Below, in pieces: positions 16,519 to 23,577 of a stretch of 64,000 bases of DNA. The notes under the pieces were generated by a model, which had not been told where the DNA came from, ran no database searches, and saw only the letters and a program-made list of their open reading frames with translations. This DNA is from Chitinophagales bacterium (GTDB taxonomy: Bacteria; Bacteroidota; Bacteroidia; Chitinophagales; Chitinophagaceae): the NCBI GenBank assembly GCA_017303855.1, contig JAFLBL010000003.1:248001-312000 (forward strand). Direction: 5' to 3'. Each line of letters starts with the position of its first letter. Position 1 is the first letter of the stretch. Both the position numbers and the translations under genes were made by a program.

Positions 16519-17070
16519 ATGCTACCCGATAAACAACTGACACATATCAGCAAGTTCCTGAGCCTGGTACTGCGACATAAGCCCGAAACAATCGGGATTC
16601 AGCTGGACCAGCAGGGCTGGGCCGATGTCGGAGAGCTGCTTGAAAAGGTAAACCATTACGGAGTCTGTCTTGACCGGGAGACACTTCATCATATCGTTGC
16701 CACTAACCCCAAAAAGCGCTTTGCTTTTAATGACAACACCGATAAAATAAGAGCCAGCCAGGGACATTCCATAGACATAGAGCTGGGCTATACAAATCAA
16801 AAGCCCCCGGAAAAATTATATCACGGTACCAGTGAAAAATCTGTTCAGTCTATCTTGGCAACTGGTCTTGAAAAACGCAGTCGTCAACACGTGCATCTGA
16901 GCAACGATATCGAAACAGCCATAAAAGTTGGTCAGCGGCACGGAAAACCGTTTGTATTTAAAGTACTGGCGGAAAAAATGTACCAGGACAATTATTCCTT
17001 TTTTCTCTCTGCTAACGGCGTTTGGCTAACGGATCATGTTCCGCCGGATTATTTACAGGTAAGTGATTAA
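16519..17070 (+). CDS. kptA: RNA 2'-phosphotransferase (Tpt1/KptA family)
   Basis: 183 residues, the full family length. The N-terminal lobe has SKFLSLVLRHKPETIGI and GWADVGELL. The C-terminal NAD-binding lobe has LYHGTSEKSVQSILATGL, HVHLSNDIETAIKVGQRHGK and a final NGVWLTDHVPPDYL. Tpt1 enzymes remove an internal RNA 2'-phosphate using NAD+, forming ADP-ribose 1'',2''-cyclic phosphate. Its bacterial substrate is not settled because bacteria lack the fungal tRNA splicing route. An 8-bp stem (17075-17096) follows the stop. Confidence 0.93.
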   Translation: MLPDKQLTHISKFLSLVLRHKPETIGIQLDQQGWADVGELLEKVNHYGVCLDRETLHHIVATNPKKRFAFNDNTDKIRASQGHSIDIELGYTNQKPPEKLYHGTSEKSVQSILATGLEKRSRQHVHLSNDIETAIKVGQRHGKPFVFKVLAEKMYQDNYSFFLSANGVWLTDHVPPDYLQVSD

Positions 17071-17223
17071 AAGTCATTTCTAAATTCGTAGAAATGTGCA
17101 TATCCGTTTTCTAAACTGACCGACAACTTCTCCCCTCAAAAATTAAAATATTTTTTAACATATTCTTGTGCCCTGCTCCTTTCTCCTGCGCTGACCTTTG
17201 GGAATAACCATAAACCAAAAAGC

Positions 17224-17688
17224 ATGAAAAAATTATTCCCTGTTCTGCTGACAGTGATTGGCTTGTTTATATTTCAATTACCTGTCCCTGCACAAATCCC
17301 CGACTTCACCGGCACCTGGGTGCTCAATATGGAGCAAAGCAAACTGGAGGACGCGCCAAAAGGAATGACAGGGAGTATGTTTGTAATAAAGCAGGAAGGC
17401 GAAAAATTCAGCATCAAAATCTATCATATCTACGGTGAAAAGAAAAAGAAAATCGGTTTCAGGATGAAGGCCGACGGTAAAACCCGTAAAGTGAAACTGA
17501 TATTCAAAGGAAAACTGGAGCAAAAAGAAAACAGTCTGCTGGCCACCATGTGGCGGAAGAACTTTCTGAACATCGTCAATTACAAATTCGGCGCCACACA
17601 AAATGAACTCATTGCCGACGAAGTATTCACTGGCCGGCCAAGGGATCATCATAGTGTTTGGGTGTTTGACAGGAAAGTGGTGAATTAA
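17224..17688 (+). CDS. Secreted protein of unknown function
   Basis: 154 residues with a signal peptide (FPVLLTVIGLFIFQLPVPAQ). The mature part begins DFTGTWVLNMEQSKL, a start common to a group of small Bacteroidota exported proteins with a lipocalin-like all-beta pattern, then has a very basic KKKKIGFRMKADGKTRKVK segment. No catalytic motif is seen. A -7-like TGACCTTTG precedes it at about 17190-17198. It is followed by a 1.2-kb repeat region. Confidence 0.6.
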   Translation: MKKLFPVLLTVIGLFIFQLPVPAQIPDFTGTWVLNMEQSKLEDAPKGMTGSMFVIKQEGEKFSIKIYHIYGEKKKKIGFRMKADGKTRKVKLIFKGKLEQKENSLLATMWRKNFLNIVNYKFGATQNELIADEVFTGRPRDHHSVWVFDRKVVN

Positions 17689-17704
17689 CAAGAAATGTTT
17701 TATC

Positions 17705-17824
17705 CCGAAGCGGGTTGTATTATCCCCTCCGAAGCGGGCTGTATTGCTCCCTCCGAAGCGGGCTGTATTGTCCACTCCGAAGCGGAGTGTTTTGTCGCCT
17801 CCGAAGCGGGCTGTTTTGTCATCC
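17705..17824. repeat. 24-bp tandem array, five units
   Basis: CCGAAGCGGG starts at 17705, 17729, 17753, 17777 and 17801, an exact 24-bp period with a variable GCTGTATTGTCCCCT-type spacer. The array runs into CATCCCGAGCGAAGCGAGGG at 17820. Because 24 is a multiple of three, it produces an artefactual repeated SEAGC peptide. Confidence 0.9.
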
Positions 17825-17867
17825 CGAGCGAAGCGAGGGATAAAGGATGCCCCATCTTTGTGTACTA

Positions 17868-18025
17868 TGATTCCGACCAAAGGGAGGAATCTTGTATTAT
17901 CCACGCTTCGGCCAATTCACGTGAACAAACTTCATAGGACAAATCAACTTGCCTGTAACAATTGGTCTGACAATTAAAAAGAATCATTACGTTAAATACA
18001 AGATTCCTCCCTGCGGTCGGAATCT
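17868..18025. repeat. Inverted pair of 28-bp GATTCCGACC elements
   Basis: GATTCCGACCAAAGGGAGGA (17869 onward, continuing ATCTTGTA) is mirrored by the reverse complement at 17998-18025, with about 100 bp between. A third direct copy, GATTCCGACCGCAGGGAGGA, is at about 18341-18360. Confidence 0.75.
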
Positions 18026-18070
18026 GAGTTCCCGTTTCAATTAGGGTTCCTGACCCCTCGCTTCACTCGG

Positions 18071-18118
18071 GGTGACAAGACTACTAAGAAGCATTTCGTT
18101 ACTCGCTACGCTCAGGGT
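18071..18118 (+). repeat. Dispersed GGTGACAAGAC element, copy A
   Basis: GGTGACAAGAC, CTAAGAAGCATTTCGTTACT and CGCTACG recur with few changes at 22096-22135, inside the other repeat-rich stretch of the window. Confidence 0.65.
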
Positions 18119-18164
18119 AGCTATCGTGATCTAGCTTCATAGTTTAATCGTAGCACATACGAAA

Positions 18165-18215
18165 TGCCTCTCGCCCCTCTTTCCCTCGGAAAGGGGGGGC
18201 AGGGGGGACAGGCCG
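18165..18215 (+). repeat. Dispersed palindromic repeat element, copy 2
   Basis: TACGAAATGCCTCTCGCCCC and CTCTTTCCCTCGGAAAGG then GGGGCAGGGGGGACAGGCC match the element at 4777-4855. The CTTTCCCTCGGAAAG core is a hairpin. Confidence 0.6.
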
Positions 18216-18241
18216 TAGTCCGTTCTAATCGTCATTACCCT

Positions 18242-18330
18242 TCGTAGCGGGCTGTTTTGCCCCCTCCGAAGCGGGCTGTTTTGTCATCCCGAGCGCAGCG
18301 AGGGATAAAGGATGCCCCATGTTTGTTTAC
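18242..18330. repeat. Second, short 24-bp repeat cluster
   Basis: Two units with 24-bp period (18242, 18266) are followed, as in the first array, by CATCCCGAGCGCAGCGAGGG and ATAAAGGATGCCCCAT. The whole 3' half of the first cluster is therefore duplicated here with about 90% identity by eye. Confidence 0.75.
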
Positions 18331-18661
18331 TGTGATTCCGACCGCAGGGAGGAATCTGTGCCTCAGAAAACCAACATTTCCTTTTTATTTTCCCACCCCA
18401 TTAGTTTGCACTATCCCCAAACCCCCTTTCTTCGCGCTCATCTTCCTTACTGGTATAACTGCCTCTGCTCTCCGCTATACCTACCCTACACCTCCCCCTG
18501 AGTTAAAGCGCATGGAACGCTTTATATGTATCTATGCATCGGAGGAGGTCAGGAGCAGGTATAGAGAAAAGCAGATTTTATCTATTGTAAACGTTCTACT
18601 AAAATCGCCCCCACTCACCACCCACTACTGACCACTCCCTACCCCACCTCTCTCCCACACT

Positions 18662-18726
18662 TCCTGCGCTAATCATGCGCTATTCCATTGGTAATGCCTA
18701 TGGATTTAGCGCAGGAGTCCCGCAGC
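18662..18726. repeat. Hairpin with 11-bp perfect stem
   Basis: TCCTGCGCTAA (18662-18672) pairs with TTAGCGCAGGA (18716-18726). The intervening 43 bases hold a smaller CCAT/ATGG stem. There is no T-run, so a terminator is unlikely; it could be a structured RNA or a repeat end. Confidence 0.6.
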
Positions 18727-18936
18727 AGAGACGCAGCTGGTACGTGTCAAGTAATAACCAATCTGCTCTTGTCTTATAGTGAATATGCCCCCTCCCCATA
18801 AACTAAAAACCGCTAAGAAACTCACCTTTCAACTTTTTAACCCGTCAACCTGTCAACTTCCCCGAAACCACAATAAGCACCCCACCCTGCCCGTTTCACA
18901 GCAGGCCCTCCACGCCAACACCATTAAACCCTTATC

Positions 18937-19611
18937 ATGAAATTACAGCCACTTCTACTATTGATCTGCCTGTATGCTGATGTATCAGGACAGCAGCGTA
19001 GCGGAACCAACAAACCGGTTTCGGTATATTTAGGTGCCCATACAAGGGTTACTCCTATTTACCTTGAACCCGTGCGGGAAGGGTTTCAGATCGGGTATCC
19101 TGATAAATCAGAGCAACCCGATTACCATTTATCCGGACCCGGTTTGCTGATCAGTGAAAAGAAGGAGCTGAGCCGCAAACTGGTTTTCTCCCTGCACCAG
19201 GTGATCCGTTACGATTTCCTCTATCAGCGAATGCCTATGGACCTGGTTTTACCGCCCGACTTCAACTACAGCATTAAACGGAAGTGGATCTTTGATCTGG
19301 CTGCTGAACTGAGCTACCGTTTCCCCCGCAGGAAATCGGTGCTGCTCTTATCCCTCGGTGCCGGACTGAATGGTATTAATACCGGTTTTCGTGAAACCCG
19401 GCGTTTTTATCAATCCCAAACCGTTTACACCGAAAAAGAAACACGCAAGAGCTTTCTGTTCCCCTCCCTCAGCACAGGGTTCGGCTGGCAAAAGAAAAAT
19501 CTCATAGCAGACCTGAAATTCGGTTACTGCTGGAACAACCCGACCTATTTTGCCAGTCCGTTTTTGTATCCGGAGTTGAGTGTGGGGTATCGGTTGTTTA
19601 ACGGAAAATAA
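18937..19611 (+). CDS. Exported protein, probable outer-membrane barrel
   Basis: 224 residues with a signal peptide (LQPLLLLICLYADVSG). Alternating strands and glycine-aromatic turns (VLLLSLGAGLNGINTGF, FPSLSTGFGWQKKNLIADLK) and a C-terminus ELSVGYRLFNGK are barrel-like. No family is recognised. It is separated from its upstream neighbour by the repeat region and stands alone. Confidence 0.6.
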   Translation: MKLQPLLLLICLYADVSGQQRSGTNKPVSVYLGAHTRVTPIYLEPVREGFQIGYPDKSEQPDYHLSGPGLLISEKKELSRKLVFSLHQVIRYDFLYQRMPMDLVLPPDFNYSIKRKWIFDLAAELSYRFPRRKSVLLLSLGAGLNGINTGFRETRRFYQSQTVYTEKETRKSFLFPSLSTGFGWQKKNLIADLKFGYCWNNPTYFASPFLYPELSVGYRLFNGK

Positions 19612-19714
19612 GAGAATGCATATAAAACGAAAACCTGTTAGATTTACTTTGTAGTGACAAAAGCTGACTCTTAAGCGCCTGGCTTAACTCTAATAGCGAA
19701 ACTAAGAATACTAT

Positions 19715-20305
19715 ATGGGAATAGAAACTCACCCCTCCTGGTACCGCGACCTCCCCACACTACGCACGCTCATCCTCGGCAGCTTTCCACCCCATCCTTC
19801 CAAACACGACTATCCCTTTTACTACCCCAATAGACGCAACCGGTTCTGGAAGATACTGGCCGAGATAGCAGGTATGCCGCTGGAGTGGACAAAGACTGAT
19901 CCGGTCAAAGCCGTGGAGGAACGTTTTGCCATCATGCAAAAACTGGAAACCGGGGTGCAGAATATCGGCTACGAAATTGAACGAAAAGGCACCAGTGCAC
20001 TTGATACGGATATCAGAATCACGAAATACCATGATATCCTTACTATCATTGACGCCCACCCGGAATTGACCAGGATCCTGCTGCCGGGCTATTCGGCAGA
20101 ACATAGTACCACCCGTTCGTTTCTAAAATATATCGATGCAAACGGCATTCGCTCTTCTGCTATTCCACCAATCAAAGCCGAAGCGGCTTTTACTATTTAT
20201 TACCAGGATCGGGAAATTGAGTGTATTGTTTTAAACTCTACTTCCACGGCGGCCAAGATCAGGTATGATGTGGTGCTGGAACAGTTTAAAAGAAATTTAA
20301 AATAG
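19715..20305 (+). CDS. Uracil/hypoxanthine-DNA glycosylase superfamily protein
   Basis: 196 residues. LILGSFPP followed by FYYPNRRNRFWKILAEIAG is the characteristic N-terminal motif of the UDG superfamily branch that includes hypoxanthine-DNA glycosylases (GSFP and YY-x-N-x-RNxFW). The C-terminal RILLPGYSAEHST takes the place of the usual leucine-loop strand. It likely excises deaminated bases in base excision repair, but the substrate is uncertain. A single-gene unit. Confidence 0.75.
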   Translation: MGIETHPSWYRDLPTLRTLILGSFPPHPSKHDYPFYYPNRRNRFWKILAEIAGMPLEWTKTDPVKAVEERFAIMQKLETGVQNIGYEIERKGTSALDTDIRITKYHDILTIIDAHPELTRILLPGYSAEHSTTRSFLKYIDANGIRSSAIPPIKAEAAFTIYYQDREIECIVLNSTSTAAKIRYDVVLEQFKRNLK

Positions 20306-20358
20306 TTATTTCAGATGATGGCAATTACATCACCTTAAAAATGTATTACTTTCATTTC

Positions 20359-20748
20359 ATGTTTACACTAGAACAAATCAAATCCTCACACAGCAAGGTA
20401 AAATCAGGGGCCGACTTTCCGGCCTATATCCGGGAGATCAAAGAACTGGGGGTAACACACTATGAAGCACATGTGGCCGACGGGCATGTCGACTATCACG
20501 GCGCTGAGCAGTATATGATTCAATCGCCGGGCAGATACGAACCACTGAGCATTGTGGCAACCACGTATATCGACCAGTTCAAAGCGGAATTGCTGGCTCA
20601 TCAGCAGGGCAAGACGGATTACTTACAATTCATCAACATGTGTGCAGCCACCGGTATTGAAAAATGGGAAGTCAGTCTGGATAAGATGACCTGCACCTAT
20701 TTTGATAAAGCCGGCAGTGAAGTGTTGGTGGAGAGAATTCCCGGGTAA
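20359..20748 (+). CDS. DUF1398 family protein
   Basis: 129 residues from the ATG at 20359, where family members begin (MFTLEQIK); an ATG at 20341 would add six residues. FTLEQIKSSHSKVKSGADFP, ELGVTHYEAHVADGHVDYHG and CAATGIEKWEVSLDKMTCTY are family hallmarks. Proteins of this family are small, cytosolic and of unknown function, sometimes called phage-envelope-like. No operon partner. Confidence 0.85.
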   Translation: MFTLEQIKSSHSKVKSGADFPAYIREIKELGVTHYEAHVADGHVDYHGAEQYMIQSPGRYEPLSIVATTYIDQFKAELLAHQQGKTDYLQFINMCAATGIEKWEVSLDKMTCTYFDKAGSEVLVERIPG

Positions 20749-20895
20749 GAAAGAAATTCAGGTAAAGAGTACTCTATCCGCCTGTTGCAACGGCTTCACT
20801 AATTGTGTTACGTAGTTTTTTCAATAACATTTCAACAGTAATTAATATACATTGCTTTTTTTCAGACCTTAGCTTCACCAACTAAACGAAAAAAA

Positions 20896-21375
20896 ATGCC
20901 CCACCTCGAAACAGCCATCAAAATGACCCTGGACCGCTGGTATGGTTCCGTTGCCAGCCTTGATAAATTGCTCAGTGTACTGACAGACGAGCAACTGCTG
21001 AAAGAAACCGCTCCCGGCAAAAACAGGGGCATCTATTTACTCGGTCACCTGGTAGCCGTTCATGATGATATGCTGGTACTGCTGGACCTGGGGGAAAAGA
21101 AATATCCGGAACTGACAGAGCCGTTTTTAAAACTTGCTGATAAAGTGGCTACGGAGCTGCCCTCGATAGCCGAACTGCGTAGTTACTGGTCCAATCAAAA
21201 TGCCTTACTCCGGGAAAAGTTTGACCAGCTGACAACAGAACAGTGGTTTGAAAAACATACGGCCGTCTCTGCCGAAGATTTTGCCAAACAACCGCATCGC
21301 TGTAAGCTTAACATTATCATCTCCCGGACTTCACACCTGGAATACCATACGGGGCAGATTGCGTTGCTGAAGTAA
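20896..21375 (+). CDS. DinB superfamily protein
   Basis: 159 residues forming the four-helix DinB fold. Candidate metal-binding histidines lie in LLGHLVAVHDD and HLEYHTGQIALL, the usual spacing for DinB_2. Members are metal-dependent thiol-handling or unknown enzymes, several being bacillithiol/mycothiol S-transferases. The substrate cannot be inferred. A heptamer array follows 23 bp after its stop. Confidence 0.83.
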   Translation: MPHLETAIKMTLDRWYGSVASLDKLLSVLTDEQLLKETAPGKNRGIYLLGHLVAVHDDMLVLLDLGEKKYPELTEPFLKLADKVATELPSIAELRSYWSNQNALLREKFDQLTTEQWFEKHTAVSAEDFAKQPHRCKLNIIISRTSHLEYHTGQIALLK

Positions 21376-21397
21376 ATCAACAGCCCCGGAGAACTAG

Positions 21398-21431
21398 TCA
21401 GTAGTTAGTAGTTAGTAGTTAGTAGTCAACA
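21398..21431 (+). repeat. Heptamer array TAGTTAG
   Basis: TAGTCAG, three TAGTTAG units and TAGTCAA follow with 7-bp period, starting 23 bp after the DinB stop codon. Confidence 0.75.
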
Positions 21432-21537
21432 GCCCCTCCTAAGTAGGTTTGGCTGAAAACTGTAGTGTTACTGCTATTTCGAGCGCAGCGAGAAATCTTG
21501 TATTTCCCTCCCTCCCCCCAAGGCCCTGTCATTCCGC

Positions 21538-21736
21538 AGCGAAGCAAGGAAACTTCTTAAATTTGTGCGGTAAATCTCCAGCGAAGCAAGGAAACTTCTC
21601 TCAAGGACCTGATCTGGACTCCGCAGCGAAGCAAGGAAACTTCTCTCAAGGACCTGATCTGGACTCCGCAGCGAAGCAAGGAAACTTCTCTCAAGGACCT
21701 GATCTGGACTCCGCAGCGAAGCAAGGAAACTTCTCT
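21538..21736. repeat. 45-bp tandem array (AGCGAAGCAAGGAAACTTCT core)
   Basis: The core starts at 21538, 21580, 21625, 21670 and 21715, giving one 42-bp and three exact 45-bp steps; the last three full units are identical. The period is 15 codons and the array stays in frame with the HTH remnant that follows. Confidence 0.92.
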
Positions 21737-22003
21737 CGATGGAGTGGTCATATAACCGAAACATCAAGCAAGTATGACGAGGAAAACGATCCGCTTGCAG
21801 ATGCCGATCCTGTCACACTGCTCAAATCACTGATGAATGAACACGAAATGAAAGCTGCCGACCTGGCCCGTCTCCTCAATGTTAGCGAAGGCTTGGTCTC
21901 CGATATGCTGCACTACCGCAAAGGCTTTTCCAAAAAAAGCATCCTGATACTCAGCAGGCATTTTAAATTGAGACAGGAGGCTTTTAATCGAAATGAGCGT
22001 TAG
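21737..22003 (+). pseudogene. HigA-like HTH domain gene truncated by a repeat array
   Basis: The frame ends with DPVTLLKSLMNEHEMKAADL and ARLLNVSEGLVSDMLHYRKG, then SKKSILILSRHFKLRQEAF, a Cro/C1-type helix-turn-helix like the C-terminal half of HigA antitoxins. Where the N-terminal dimerisation region should be, the 45-bp array runs in, in frame. An internal ATG at 21833 could still produce a 56-residue HTH-only protein. No toxin gene is adjacent. I read it as a 5'-truncated antitoxin remnant. Confidence 0.6.
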
Positions 22004-22035
22004 CCGGGTGAACGATCGAATCTTCTCCCCCCCCT

Positions 22036-22135
22036 CGTAGCGGGCTGTTTTCTTATCCAGGAGTTTACCGTTAGGTTATCGAAGGGCAAACCAGAGGTGA
22101 CAAGACGGCTAAGAAGTATTTCGTAACTCGCTGCA
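22036..22135. repeat. Cluster of dispersed repeat fragments, copy B
   Basis: CGTAGCGGGCTGTTTT (22036) matches 18243, and GGTGACAAGAC plus AAGAAGTATTTCGTAACTCG (22096 onward) matches 18071. The two elements occur here in the opposite order from the 18-kb region. Confidence 0.6.
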
Positions 22136-22255
22136 CCCGGGGCAATATGCGTCATTATAAGATTTCATATTTCTCCTATACGTATCCTGCTTTATTCAAA
22201 CCCGGTATTAATCATTGCTTTTTCCTCCGGAATAAAATAATTTCGCCGGACCGCT

Positions 22256-22708
22256 ATGAATAAAACAACTACAACACTACTCCAGGCACTGATCGTGCTG
22301 GTTGGTCTGCTGACTCTGTTCTTTATGATCCGGATGCCCCTCTATGAGGGAAGGGCCGCCAACCTGGACCTGGTCAGCATCTATACAGACGGGCTGATCC
22401 TGTATGTATATGCTTCCTCCATCCTTTTTTTTATTGGCTTATACAAAGCCTTTCGCCTCCTTGGATATTTCCGGGAAAACAAACAGTACACGGCTCCCGC
22501 AGTAAAGGCGGTTAAAACGATTAAGTATTGCGCCCTTCTGCTCAGTGTGTTGATTGTGCTGGCCGGTATCTATATCCGTTTTAATCATAGCCCTGAAGAC
22601 GACCCCGCAGGCTTTATAGCACTCTGCATTTTCACTACCTTTCTTTCGTTACTGGTGGCCTGGGTAGCCCGGAGGCTTCAGCGGAAATTGGAGAAAAGTG
22701 GGAGGTGA
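22256..22708 (+). CDS. DUF2975 membrane protein
   Basis: 150 residues with four hydrophobic segments; FFIGLYKAFRLLGYFRENKQ and VKAVKTIKYCALLLSVLIV are typical of DUF2975. In other genomes this family usually pairs with a small Cro/C1 HTH regulator (YozG-like), which is absent downstream here; only the degraded HTH gene 250 bp upstream is present. A TAATTTCG element lies just before the start. A heptamer array begins at its stop codon. Confidence 0.82.
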   Translation: MNKTTTTLLQALIVLVGLLTLFFMIRMPLYEGRAANLDLVSIYTDGLILYVYASSILFFIGLYKAFRLLGYFRENKQYTAPAVKAVKTIKYCALLLSVLIVLAGIYIRFNHSPEDDPAGFIALCIFTTFLSLLVAWVARRLQRKLEKSGR

Positions 22709-22792
22709 GATGTGGGTTGTGGGATGTGAGGAATACAGGGTTGGATGGAGAGCGTACTTCGTAGTTCGTACTTCGTACTTGGGAACTACGAA
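22706..22792 (+). repeat. Composite heptamer element, copy 1
   Basis: GAGATGT/GGGTTGT/GGGATGT heptamers start at the DUF2975 stop, then a spacer (GGTTGGATGGAG), then CGTACTT, CGTAGTT, CGTACTT, CGTACTT from 22753. The same two-part arrangement occurs at 37978 and 38565. Confidence 0.75.
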
Positions 22793-22968
22793 TTGGCACT
22801 CACAAAACGCTACGTTCATCCTATTTGAAATCGCTCCCACCAAGACAGCTGTTTACTACTAACTGCGAACTACTATCTACCGACTTGTATTTAACGGTGG
22901 CAAATACCTGTTACCAACGGTATACCAGCTGTGATAATTAGTGCCATCTTTGGTATTCAAATACAGGT

Positions 22969-23460
22969 ATGAATAAACCGCTTATTTTACTGCTGGCCGT
23001 TTTCTGTGCAATATCCGCCGCGGCACAACTGCCCAAAACAGACTCCCTCTTCCTCGTCCTGAAAAAACAAGACAGTATTTTCTTTGAACGTTCCTTTAAT
23101 CTGTGTGACCTTGACTATCTCAATAAGACCGTACACCCGGAAATGATTTTCTTTCATGACCAGGGAGGTATGCAACACAAAACTGAATTTATGGCTGCGG
23201 TAAAAAATAACATCTGTGGTAACCCCGCACAGAAACCCATCCGGAAACCTAACCCTGAAAGTCTTGAAGTATTTCCCCTGTATAGTAATGGTCAGTTATA
23301 CGGAGTGATTCAAACCGGTATCCATGATTTCTTCATCCGCGAAAATGGCAAACCGGACCGGCATACCAGTCAAGCGAAATTCACCCATGTCTGGCTGCTC
23401 GATAAAGGTCGCTGGCTGCTCAGGGAAGTTCTGAGTTATGATCACAAAGAGCCTGAGTAA
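22969..23460 (+). CDS. Exported NTF2/SnoaL-like (DUF4440-type) protein
   Basis: 163 residues with a signal peptide (PLILLLAVFCAISAAAQ). The mature part has the NTF2-like pattern: an N-terminal helix (LFLVLKKQDSIFFERSFNLC), HPEMIFFHDQGG and a C-terminal sheet (AKFTHVWLLDKGRWLLREV). DUF4440-type domains bind small ligands or act as uncharacterised enzymes. A CATCTTTG near-consensus -7 element lies about 20 bp before the ATG. Confidence 0.75.
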   Translation: MNKPLILLLAVFCAISAAAQLPKTDSLFLVLKKQDSIFFERSFNLCDLDYLNKTVHPEMIFFHDQGGMQHKTEFMAAVKNNICGNPAQKPIRKPNPESLEVFPLYSNGQLYGVIQTGIHDFFIRENGKPDRHTSQAKFTHVWLLDKGRWLLREVLSYDHKEPE

Positions 23461-23577
23461 ACCGGAAAAACCTCCCCCTCCCCCTACCCAATACAGGGTA
23501 TTTTTTCAGGATCAGGCCGTGTAACAGGAATTCTGGATAAATTAGTGGAAACAGCCATTGCATTTAACCCAGACACC

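Larger units (their letters stand above)
17689..18936. other. 1.25-kb gene-free, repeat-rich region
   Basis: Contents in order: a five-unit 24-bp array (17705-17824), an inverted pair of GATTCCGACC elements, a GGTGACAAGAC element, the second copy of the 4777 element, a second short 24-bp array (18242-18330) and a hairpin (18662-18726). Open frames across it (up to 124 and, on the minus strand, 208 residues) follow the repeat period and are not genes. Confidence 0.8.

Noticed and set aside
17695..17937. 80-residue plus-strand frame with repeated SEAGC
   Set aside because: It is the translation of the 24-bp tandem array; the period equals eight codons and the frame has no start signal or family resemblance. 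The 208-residue minus-strand frame over the same DNA is likewise an artefact and overlaps the real gene at 17224.
18257..18631. 124-residue plus-strand frame
   Set aside because: Its first third is repeat-derived, the rest is Pro/Thr-rich low-complexity sequence without protein features.
21449..21736. N-terminal part of a 184-residue frame
   Set aside because: It starts at a TTG and is the translation of the heptamer and 45-bp repeats; only the HTH portion after 21737 looks like a former gene.
21538..21736. Possible CRISPR array
   Set aside because: Units are contiguous identical 45-mers without unique spacers and no cas genes are present.
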